This document shows positions 15,116-23,230 of a stretch of DNA of 52,664 nucleotides, one piece after another. Under the pieces are notes generated by a model. The model was given only the letters and a program-made list of their open reading frames with translations, was not told where the DNA came from and searched no databases. The stretch is from a virus: positions 1 through 52,664 of IMG/VR virus record IMGVR_UViG_3300029998_000712, one strand, 5' to 3'. Within the stretch, counting starts at the first letter, position 1. Each line of letters opens with the position of its first letter. Position numbers and translations under genes: made by a program.

Positions 15116-16579
15116 TTATTTTGTTTTTGGTCCTGTGCTGACAGTTGTTCCTCCTGCATTATTTGATGTAGCTGCTGCAGATAAATCGTGTTGTTCATTG
15201 TTTCCATTTCCATAATCTATATTAAGATCTCTTCTCATTAGTGTAATCTCTTGCTCTACTCCTTCTTCGTATTTAAATATGTAATTTATTCCTGTTACAT
15301 ACCAAAATCCAGATAGTTTATTGTTTATGTTATTTAATGGTTTTTTTGTGTTCGCATTATTTGAAAATAAATCATTAATATTAAAAACTTCTACTTTAAT
15401 ATTTTGAAATCTTTTTATTGAAAAATTTATAACATCTAATGTTAGAACTAATTTCATTCTTTCCATTGAAATTAGATTGTATTCATTTGATAATTTAGCA
15501 TAGTTATAATTTTCATGAACATTTTCATCATCCATTTTACCAATGAAATATTCATCATTTACATTATTATTGAATATTTGTGATTGCTTATCTTTTAATA
15601 TTTTTAATTTACTTCCTACTTTATTTTCATCTGTTTCTAAATCTGTTATTAGTTTCTTTGTTACAGTGTTGGAATTTTTTGTGTACCAAGTCGAATATGT
15701 TTGATAGCATAATTCTAAATTTATACTATATGATTGATTCATAATATTAAATTTACTAAAGTATTGATTTGTTCCTTTGAGAGCATCATTATTACTCAAA
15801 TATAAAAGTACATTTTTTTCTTGTGGAACTTTTTCTAATTGAGGATTTGCTAAACTATGAGATTCATCTTTTAATACACTATTTAATTCTGCTTGAACAT
15901 CAACGTAATTCAAGTTGTAATAAAAATCAATAAATGTCCAAACAAAAGATTGGTCTGAAACATAAGAATATTTTGTTATATCTTTTATGAATACTTGATT
16001 GACGTCACTTGGATTTATCCATTTCATTGAATCCGCACTATCATCAATGTTTGATGCAAATCCTAAATTCATTCTAAGAGCTAATTGTTTTATTGCTTGA
16101 TAACTAGTAGCGTTTATTGATTCATAATTTGAATATTGCAAATCATCTACATCTAATATTCCTTTTATTAAAAATTGTAATCCATGAGATTCAGGATCAG
16201 ATTTTATTGTTTGTAATTCTGTTAACCTAAAATCCATTCTTAATGGCATTAACTGCTCCGAACTAGATTTCACAAATACACTTATTATTGTATCATGATC
16301 AAAAGGATAGAAATCTGTGAATATGACACCAAGAGAATCCTCACAAAATAATTCTACTGACGGTAAGAATTTATCATTGAATAATTTTAGTGATATTATA
16401 TCACTTGGATCTATTGTTGTCCCATTTAGTGGAGGATTACTAGTATCAAATAATTTACTAATAAATACAAGAGGCACATAATCAAGAGATTGAACAAAAA
16501 CATCTGTTGCTGCTTTGTCGTATAATTGAAAATTCAATTCTTTTGTTTTTATTTTAGCTTTTTCAATAACTTGTATCAT
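15116..16579 (-). CDS. gp27-like baseplate hub protein (late control D superfamily)
   Basis: 487 residues. The middle part is typical of gp27/late-control-D hub proteins: S-Y-Q-A-I-K-Q-L-A near residue 164, G-F-A-S-N, W-I-N-P near 190, and the S-F-V-W-T-F-I-D-F-Y-Y-N-L-N-Y-V-D-V segment around 215-232. Such proteins form the trimeric cup at the end of the tail tube that binds the gp5 spike. Neighbours are gp53-like upstream and tube-junction/gp5-like genes downstream, as expected for a hub. The C-terminus is low-complexity (G-G-T-T-V-S-T-G). Confidence 0.8.
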   Translation of the reverse strand: MIQVIEKAKIKTKELNFQLYDKAATDVFVQSLDYVPLVFISKLFDTSNPPLNGTTIDPSDIISLKLFNDKFLPSVELFCEDSLGVIFTDFYPFDHDTIISVFVKSSSEQLMPLRMDFRLTELQTIKSDPESHGLQFLIKGILDVDDLQYSNYESINATSYQAIKQLALRMNLGFASNIDDSADSMKWINPSDVNQVFIKDITKYSYVSDQSFVWTFIDFYYNLNYVDVQAELNSVLKDESHSLANPQLEKVPQEKNVLLYLSNNDALKGTNQYFSKFNIMNQSYSINLELCYQTYSTWYTKNSNTVTKKLITDLETDENKVGSKLKILKDKQSQIFNNNVNDEYFIGKMDDENVHENYNYAKLSNEYNLISMERMKLVLTLDVINFSIKRFQNIKVEVFNINDLFSNNANTKKPLNNINNKLSGFWYVTGINYIFKYEEGVEQEITLMRRDLNIDYGNGNNEQHDLSAAATSNNAGGTTVSTGPKTK

Positions 16580-16593
16580 ATTTTAATATTTTT

Positions 16594-17079
16594 TTATTCA
16601 AAGGTATTTATTATTTTTATTTTGTTGTCATTTGTTACACTAACTTGCTTTAATATTGTAGGTTTTATTGATATTGGTAAATTAGCATCATTAAATAAAT
16701 TCTTTTTGTTTCTATCTGTTTGAATAGAGTTTATTAATGCTTGTCTTGCCTTGTCTTGCTGAGTTGGTATCTCATCTGTTGTGTATAATTGTACCAAATC
16801 CTCATATTGACAAAAATATATATATTGTCCTTCTTTGACAGAATACGGACTTATCAAATCATTTAGAATCATTAACTCTTCTACATAATCAGAAGATCCA
16901 TATAGATGCTCAGATATTCTATCTAATCTCATTTCATATTCTCTAGGTACAATATATATTCTTTTGCCTATTGATAGATTATTGACTATGTTTTTTTGAA
17001 ATATATCAAAAAGATTATTTTGATCAGAGTCTCTTTTTATTCTATAATTTCCGTTATTATCAAATGATAGTATTTTCAT
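16594..17079 (-). CDS. gp53-like baseplate wedge protein with LysM-like segment
   Basis: 161 residues. R-L-D-R-I-S-E-H-L-Y-G-S-S-D-Y near residue 52, then L-M-I-L-N-D-L-I-S-P-Y, and G-Q-Y-I-Y-F are the LysM-like core seen in gp53-type wedge proteins: a short repeat that anchors the wedge to the hub. Length is close to T4 gp53 (196 residues). It is followed after 14 bases by the gp27-like hub gene. Good match in motif and context. Confidence 0.72.
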   Translation of the reverse strand: MKILSFDNNGNYRIKRDSDQNNLFDIFQKNIVNNLSIGKRIYIVPREYEMRLDRISEHLYGSSDYVEELMILNDLISPYSVKEGQYIYFCQYEDLVQLYTTDEIPTQQDKARQALINSIQTDRNKKNLFNDANLPISIKPTILKQVSVTNDNKIKIINTFE

Positions 17080-17092
17080 ATTAATTATTATT

Positions 17093-19123
17093 TTAAGTTA
17101 TGTTATCATTACTTTGAACTTTATCAACGAATCCATTAGCATTATCTTGTGCCCTAAGAGAGTCTAACCATTGAGTATTTTGCTCAGCAGTTCCTCTATA
17201 GTTTTGAATTCCTGCTTTTGCAGCCATTGCCTTTCTTTGTTTGTATGTGTACCAATTTCCATCCTTACTGTGCATATAATTTTCTATTGATGGGTCTAAT
17301 ACCGAAGTGTTACCAGGCATATTAGTATCTGGTGTTACAACTATTTCTGGTAGACTACCTCCATCATATATTTTATCAGCCTCTGGCTTGACTTCTCCTT
17401 GATATTGAATTGGAGTTGTTGGAATTGATGAATATTCTCTTCTGTATGTATTATTAAACATTCTCATTAATTCTTGTTTACCTAATGATCTAGAAAATTC
17501 GCATTGAAATTTTGCAGTTAATCTTTGAGGCATATCATTGAATCCCATTTCATTGCTTGTTTCAACTGAACATGTTTTTACTATTATGTGACTTGTATTT
17601 AACCAAGGGGAATATGGATTTCCTATTGTTAAATGCCAAGGCGCAGCACTATCTTGACCTCCAGTCATCAATTCTATTGACCCTCTAAGTTCAAATCTGT
17701 GAATTGCAACAGTACTAGTTAATATTGTTTGAATTATTTTTAATCCTTCTCCAACAATTTTAGTCAATAACGAAGATGCTGCAACTTTAGCTGTTGCACT
17801 ATTAGTCTCGACACTTTGTTTTGCTGCAGATAATGGATCTGTTTTTCCTTCATTGTCTATTTTTTTAATTGCTTCAACATCATCATTATATTTTTTGTCC
17901 CATTTTAAATAGTCTGGAGTACCTTTCTTATATTTGTTTCTATTCGAAGATGCATTATCTTTCCATCCTACATATTTTGCTCGATTTTCTTGACTTTTTT
18001 TTGTGGCTGCTTCATTTTCTGCTTGAGTTTTTTTATCTTTTGTCGATTCTGTTGTTAATAAAGTTTTTGCTGCCACTGTTGCTTCTGTTGTGAATTCTGT
18101 GAATAATGTTTTCAATGTTTCCCAAAAACTTTCTGTTATTGTCACTACTAAATCCCACCATTCACTTAAATTATTTCCTCTTTTATCTACAGCACCTTTT
18201 GCCTTTTGCATTATTTTTGATGAATCGCTCCAATAGAATGACATATTTGATGTGCCCATTGCATATATATTATCTAATATATCTAACATTGCTGAACCTG
18301 GATCAACTTCACCTACCAATTTTTGCTCATATACAGTAATTAGCTCAAAACTGAAAGATGATTTTATGTTTTGTGTTTCTGGGTCTCTGAAAGGTCCTTC
18401 TTTTAATACATTAGGATCCCCTATTGGTATATTATTAAGTCCCCAATAATTTGGTGAGCCATTATCAGCCTCCTCATTCACTCCTGCTCCTGTCAATCCC
18501 ATTTTTTTGTATATCTCAAATAACATTCCTTGAGCAAAACTTGGTATAGGTATAATGTTAGCGATATCAACTTTTGTTACTTTTTTAACAATGTCCGCTA
18601 TTTTTTCATCAAATCTTTTGTTTGTAATTCCCCAAGTTTCATTGAAATTTATGGTTCCAAAATTATCATCTTGCTTAATCCATCCAATTATAGTAGATAC
18701 TGGTTCAGCGTTCATAAGTCCCAAATTTTCAGGTACAAAAACTCCTTCTGGATATCTTCTAAGAATAGCCATTCTATTAATAGGATATACTCCTAAATCA
18801 CGTAGATAAGCAAAATATGATGGTTTCAATCTTAATCCTGCTCCTGGTTTAGGTGCAAGTGTATTAAATGTAGGATCTTTTAATATTTTAACATAAGGAT
18901 TTATACTATTATTTTCATTATTATATATATTCTCCTGTGTATATGCTTTTATTTTATTGGTTCCTGCAACAAGAACACTTTTATCATTCTTTTTATATAC
19001 CGTATATTTAGAATTAAAAATGCTATGAGTATTTCCAACACTTGTATTATTTAACTGCTGTGTGATTGAATTTCTATTTGTTTCACTGTCAAATAAAAAA
19101 TCCATTTCAGAATAATGCGCCAT
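17093..19123 (-). CDS. Large baseplate structural protein, tube-like C-terminal domain
   Basis: 676 residues and the first gene of the long leftward operon. Residues about 85-160 (P-G-A-G-L-R-L-K-P-S-Y-F, then R-R-Y-P-E-G-V-F-V-P) are ordered. A 330-440 stretch is Lys/Ala/Thr-rich and helical. Residues about 490-570 (H-L-T-I-G-N-P-Y-S-P-W, then M-G-F-N-D-M-P-Q-R-L, then F-S-R-S-L-G-K-Q-E-L) match the pattern of tail tube/baseplate proteins. I infer a baseplate ring or tube-associated component. The exact family is not certain. Confidence 0.62.
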   Translation of the reverse strand: MAHYSEMDFLFDSETNRNSITQQLNNTSVGNTHSIFNSKYTVYKKNDKSVLVAGTNKIKAYTQENIYNNENNSINPYVKILKDPTFNTLAPKPGAGLRLKPSYFAYLRDLGVYPINRMAILRRYPEGVFVPENLGLMNAEPVSTIIGWIKQDDNFGTINFNETWGITNKRFDEKIADIVKKVTKVDIANIIPIPSFAQGMLFEIYKKMGLTGAGVNEEADNGSPNYWGLNNIPIGDPNVLKEGPFRDPETQNIKSSFSFELITVYEQKLVGEVDPGSAMLDILDNIYAMGTSNMSFYWSDSSKIMQKAKGAVDKRGNNLSEWWDLVVTITESFWETLKTLFTEFTTEATVAAKTLLTTESTKDKKTQAENEAATKKSQENRAKYVGWKDNASSNRNKYKKGTPDYLKWDKKYNDDVEAIKKIDNEGKTDPLSAAKQSVETNSATAKVAASSLLTKIVGEGLKIIQTILTSTVAIHRFELRGSIELMTGGQDSAAPWHLTIGNPYSPWLNTSHIIVKTCSVETSNEMGFNDMPQRLTAKFQCEFSRSLGKQELMRMFNNTYRREYSSIPTTPIQYQGEVKPEADKIYDGGSLPEIVVTPDTNMPGNTSVLDPSIENYMHSKDGNWYTYKQRKAMAAKAGIQNYRGTAEQNTQWLDSLRAQDNANGFVDKVQSNDNIT

Positions 19124-19172
19124 TTTTATTTATATAATTTATCTTATATATAAAAAAAACTTCTGCTGAATA

Positions 19173-19574
19173 TTAATAATCTCTAATTATTTGAATTGAG
19201 TCAAATAAAGAAATGCTTGATAGTAAATCATCAAATAGTTTTTGATTGTCTTTGAAATCTTCATAAAAAAATAATAAGTTAAAATTTATTTTTCCTATTA
19301 AATTTTCTTTTATTTGAAATATATCATCAATTTCTAATGTATTAATTTTGTGTAAATTTGGTATATAATATACATCTTTATTTTTTCTTATTGTTTGAGA
19401 TATCTTAGTATAAATTATAAGATTAAAATATTCTTTCCATTCGTTTACATCCTCTAAACCATGATCATCCAATTGTTGTCTGATATCTATTATAGTTTTG
19501 TTACGAATTTTATTTATTTTTATATATTTATCAAGTTTTTTTCGGTTTTTCACGAACACTATGTAGAATTCCAT
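19173..19574 (-). CDS. Hypothetical protein
   Basis: 133 residues. Begins M-E-F-Y-I-V-F-V-K-N-R-K-K, with a W-K-E-Y-F-N-L-I-I-Y stretch near residue 46 and an Asp/Phe-rich end. No family recognised. It is 50 bases upstream of the baseplate operon on the same strand, behind an AT-rich block (aaatatatataattcaaaa) that could be its promoter. Confidence 0.6.
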   Translation of the reverse strand: MEFYIVFVKNRKKLDKYIKINKIRNKTIIDIRQQLDDHGLEDVNEWKEYFNLIIYTKISQTIRKNKDVYYIPNLHKINTLEIDDIFQIKENLIGKINFNLLFFYEDFKDNQKLFDDLLSSISLFDSIQIIRDY

Positions 19575-19825
19575 AAATCTTATAATATTAATTTTGAATT
19601 ATATATATTTTTGAATAGGTTCGATTCAAAAATAATATACTAATATATTTAAAACTTTTGTCGATTTTGTGTATAAAATTAATACATATATTAGTATTTA
19701 AACTAATTATACAACGTATGTAATTATATCAATCTTATTTGTGAAACTAATAATATTATGAAAACTTTTTATGTACTGTTTCATATAATATCTGATTGTT
19801 ATAATAAAAAATAATTAAATTAAAG
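19575..19825. promoter_or_regulatory. Divergent intergenic region with 11-base inverted repeat
   Basis: This 251-base AT-rich gap separates the leftward baseplate block from the rightward replication block. It contains tactaatatat at 19638-19648 and its exact reverse complement atatattagta at 19686-19696, 37 bases apart, each followed by a similar -tttaaa- stretch. The arrangement suits a dimeric operator, a divergent promoter or a replication origin next to uvsX; none is proven. Confidence 0.4.
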
Positions 19826-21070
19826 ATGGCAAAAAAAACCACACAAACTTCACAAAAAAATAGTTTTAATTTTTCTAACATTTCTGGATTGATAGATACT
19901 ATGTCAAAAAAAGAGATTATATCAATTGAGGATTTTGAAAAGGAAAAAAGTTTTATTTCAACTGGTGTTTATATTTTAGATGCTCTTTTATCTAAAAGTA
20001 TTTTACATGGTGGAATATCTAATAATAGAATAACTCTTTTGGCTGGACCAAAGCAAACAGGTAAATCTTTTCTTTCTCTTAACATTGCTAGAAATGCGCA
20101 AAAAATAGGATATAATATTGTATGGATTGATACTGAGTTTTCTATTGAAAAATCTGATTTCGATATGTATGGTATTGATACATCTGATTCAAATAAATTT
20201 ATGTTAATTAGAACTAATATTGTTGAAAAAATCAAAATGTTTATGACATCAATGTTAGATGATATGACAAAACTTAAGGAAAAAGGAATGGATGTTTCAA
20301 AAACAATTTTCTTTTTAGATTCAATTGGTATGTTATCTTCAGAAAAAGAAAAAGCTGATACTCTTAAATTAGATATTAAACAAGATATGACACGTGCAAA
20401 ACAAATCAAATCTCTTGTTAGACTTATCACAAATGATTTAGGTTTTTTAGGAATTCCATTGGTAGCAACTAATCACGTTTATTTAACTCAAGATATGTTT
20501 CCTCAAACAATCATGTCAGGTGGAGAAGGTTTATATTATGCTGCTAGTAGTATTGTATTTTTAAGTGATGCAAAGTTGAAAACTGGTGAAGAAGATGAGA
20601 TGGATCTTGGTCGTTCTGGCTCTGTGATTACAGCAAAAGCCGGAAAAAATAGATTGGCTAAACCAAAAAAGGTTAAATTTGAAATTGATCACACAAAAGG
20701 TATTAATCCATTTAAAGGATTGGATTTGTTTTGTACTCCTGAAAATTTCAGTAAGATTGGTATAGCAAAAGTTAAACCAGTATTAAATAAAGAAACAGGC
20801 GAAATAACTTATCAGCCAACAAATAGATGGTATGTTAAACATTTGGATAAATCAGTTGCCGCAACACAATTATTCAATAGAAAAGTATTTACTCAAGAAG
20901 TATTAGAAAAAATGGATCCAATTATTTTTGATTATTTCAAATATCCTTCATATGAAGAATGTATGAAAGAATTAGAAGAAATTGATGAAAGATTGAATGA
21001 AATTGAAGATAAAGATATGCTAACTTCAGAAGAATTTGATCTTGATTCTGATGATAAATTATTTGTTTAA
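19826..21070 (+). CDS. uvsX: UvsX-type RecA-like recombinase
   Basis: 414 residues, the usual UvsX/RecA core plus an acidic tail. I-S-T-G-V-Y-I-L-D-A-L near residue 50, Walker A G-P-K-Q-T-G-K-S near 77-84, I-D-T-E near 106 and a Walker B-like F-F-L-D-S-I-G near 168 follow the family order. UvsX coats single-stranded DNA and drives strand exchange for recombination-dependent replication and repair. It starts the rightward replication block and is followed by the helicase. The last 25 residues are strongly acidic, as in other recombinases. Confidence 0.92.
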   Translation: MAKKTTQTSQKNSFNFSNISGLIDTMSKKEIISIEDFEKEKSFISTGVYILDALLSKSILHGGISNNRITLLAGPKQTGKSFLSLNIARNAQKIGYNIVWIDTEFSIEKSDFDMYGIDTSDSNKFMLIRTNIVEKIKMFMTSMLDDMTKLKEKGMDVSKTIFFLDSIGMLSSEKEKADTLKLDIKQDMTRAKQIKSLVRLITNDLGFLGIPLVATNHVYLTQDMFPQTIMSGGEGLYYAASSIVFLSDAKLKTGEEDEMDLGRSGSVITAKAGKNRLAKPKKVKFEIDHTKGINPFKGLDLFCTPENFSKIGIAKVKPVLNKETGEITYQPTNRWYVKHLDKSVAATQLFNRKVFTQEVLEKMDPIIFDYFKYPSYEECMKELEEIDERLNEIEDKDMLTSEEFDLDSDDKLFV

Positions 21071-21137
21071 ATACAAATAATAATTAAATAATAGATAATA
21101 AATAAACAATAATACAATTTTTATATAATACTTTTAT

Positions 21138-22478
21138 ATGGCAGATACAACAAACACAAACATGGAAAAACATTACTTTGTTCACATATTGGACAATCCT
21201 GACCAATTTTCCAAAGTAGATCCTTTTTTCTTTAGAAATTCTGATATACAATTTATTTACACTGTAATAAGAGAAGAATATATTAAAAGTGAAAGTCATA
21301 CTGTACCAAGTTCTCAACAAATTTATTCAATGGTTAAACTTGCTGATTCTGATAACAAAATAAATGATAAAGTTATAAAATTACTTCTTCAATCTGATAA
21401 CAGTGATTTCAGTCCTGAATGGTTACTTCCTATGTTTAAAGGATGGAAAATTCAAAACCAATTAAAAGGTGACGTACTAAAAAGTATTGATATGGTTAGA
21501 GGAATTGAAGAAGTTAATTATGATAATGCTCTTGAAATAGCTCAAAAAATGAAAGGCATGTTTTCAAATGTACTTATGGTAGATGATGATGATAATGATT
21601 TAGGTTCAGATTTTGATGATCCTGAATCTCATAAACAAATGATTTCAAAGAATTGTATTCCATCAGGTTGGCCAAGTATAGATAATATATTAGGTGGAGG
21701 ATGGAGTAAATCTACATTTAATGTTATAATGGGAGAAACCAATGTTGGAAAATCAATGTGGCTACATAATATAGCAACTAACGCAGCAAATGCTGGAGCT
21801 AATGTTCTACTTATTACATTAGAAATGGCAACAAGGAAAGTAATGAAAAGGTTAGGTTCAATGAGGCTTAAAATAAATGTAGATGAATATGATGAGAAAT
21901 CAAAAGATTCAACTTATATGAAGCACAAATTGAACAATATCAAATCACAATCAACAGTTGGTGGATTATTTGATTCACAACCTGGTAAAATATATGTAAA
22001 AAAATATAATACTAGTGATTGTACTGTTACTGATATTGACAATTATATTAAAAAATTTGAAGAAGTTAAAAGAATTAAAGTTGGGATGGTAATTGTAGAT
22101 TATATAAATATTATGTCAATTGAAAAAGGATTTGATATCTCAAATATGTTATATTTAAAAGGTAAACATTTAGCTGAAGGATTAAGACGAATTGCTGATA
22201 AATATGAATGTGCAGTTATAACAGCAACTCAAACAGATAAAAGTGTTTGGGGTGCATCAGATATTAATCTTGCTGCTATTCCTGAAAGTAAGGCAATTGC
22301 AGATACCGCTGATTCTGTTTGGGGTATTATTAGGAATCCAGAAATGAAAAGAAATAATATTTATAGGCTTAAAATATTAAAATTGAGAGATGGAGAACAT
22401 CATGAAGAACAAGTAAGATTTGATTTTAATACAAATTTTTTAACTATGGAAAATGATGCTTTAATCGGAGTTAAATAA
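21138..22478 (+). CDS. Replicative DNA helicase (T4 gp41 / DnaB family)
   Basis: 446 residues. An N-terminal helical domain precedes a RecA-like motor with G-W-P-S-I-D-N-I-L-G-G-G-W near residue 175, Walker A G-E-T-N-V-G-K-S near 199-206, L-L-I-T-L-E-M-A near 224 and the Walker B stretch V-I-V-D-Y-I near 318. A-T-Q-T-D-K-S matches the helicase motif 3 Gln. It unwinds DNA 5' to 3' at the fork as a hexamer. It sits between UvsX and a helical acidic protein; a primase or loader is not obvious in the window. Confidence 0.92.
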   Translation: MADTTNTNMEKHYFVHILDNPDQFSKVDPFFFRNSDIQFIYTVIREEYIKSESHTVPSSQQIYSMVKLADSDNKINDKVIKLLLQSDNSDFSPEWLLPMFKGWKIQNQLKGDVLKSIDMVRGIEEVNYDNALEIAQKMKGMFSNVLMVDDDDNDLGSDFDDPESHKQMISKNCIPSGWPSIDNILGGGWSKSTFNVIMGETNVGKSMWLHNIATNAANAGANVLLITLEMATRKVMKRLGSMRLKINVDEYDEKSKDSTYMKHKLNNIKSQSTVGGLFDSQPGKIYVKKYNTSDCTVTDIDNYIKKFEEVKRIKVGMVIVDYINIMSIEKGFDISNMLYLKGKHLAEGLRRIADKYECAVITATQTDKSVWGASDINLAAIPESKAIADTADSVWGIIRNPEMKRNNIYRLKILKLRDGEHHEEQVRFDFNTNFLTMENDALIGVK

Positions 22479-22499
22479 AACTAATAATATTAATAATAA

Positions 22500-23207
22500 A
22501 TGAAAAATAATGAAGAAATTGATGATTATTTAAATGATGATTTAAATAATGAATCAGAAGAAATAGAAGAACTAGAAGATGATCTGAATCTATTAGATGA
22601 AAATTTAGATATTTCGTCAGATGATGATAGTTCAGTTACTGATGATACATCTATTGAAGAAGAAGAAGAAGATGAAGAAGATGAAATAGATATTATGGTT
22701 AAATTTAATACTAATAATCATAAACTTGAAGGTAAACATGCGTTATCAAGAGATACTATATTTAAAGGTAAAGTAGAAGATAGTGGTGATCAGCAAGAAT
22801 ATGATTATAATATTAATCAGCAAGAAGATTTTAATCTGAATGATGGATTGCCAATAGAAGCAGGATCATCTTATGAATTTGAAAGTAAACACTATGAAGA
22901 TTACATAGATAGATTAAATCTTCAAAGAGATATTTATGATTTGCTAAGTGATAAAACAGATTTAGATTTTTCCTCAAATAGAAGAAAACCAAACAAACAG
23001 GCATTTAATGACTATTATAGAATGTTATTGAATAATATCGGAAAAGAATATAGTAAGTCTGAAATATTCGTTGAATTATCTTATTATTTCACTGATAATA
23101 TATTTAACATGTTTAAGTTGTTAGACAAAGAATATGCAACACACATAATAGTAGAACTAAAACAACGTGGGTATTTAACAAGCCTAAATAATATAAATTT
23201 TATATAA
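22500..23207 (+). CDS. Acidic hypothetical protein of the replication block
   Basis: 235 residues. The first 70 are highly acidic (runs of Glu/Asp such as S-I-E-E-E-E-E-D-E-E-D). The C-terminal 110 look globular and helical (F-N-D-Y-Y-R-M-L-L-N-N-I-G, then I-I-V-E-L-K-Q-R-G-Y-L). It lies 21 bases after the helicase and 23 before the reductase. Its position suggests a helicase accessory or loader, but the sequence shows no family. Confidence 0.65.
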   Translation: MKNNEEIDDYLNDDLNNESEEIEELEDDLNLLDENLDISSDDDSSVTDDTSIEEEEEDEEDEIDIMVKFNTNNHKLEGKHALSRDTIFKGKVEDSGDQQEYDYNINQQEDFNLNDGLPIEAGSSYEFESKHYEDYIDRLNLQRDIYDLLSDKTDLDFSSNRRKPNKQAFNDYYRMLLNNIGKEYSKSEIFVELSYYFTDNIFNMFKLLDKEYATHIIVELKQRGYLTSLNNINFI

Positions 23208-23230
23208 TAAAAACAAAAAATAGAAATAAC

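Noticed and set aside
17869-18809. Several rightward frames opposite the large baseplate gene
   Set aside because: They are antisense to a long structural gene and have no recognisable motif or start context.
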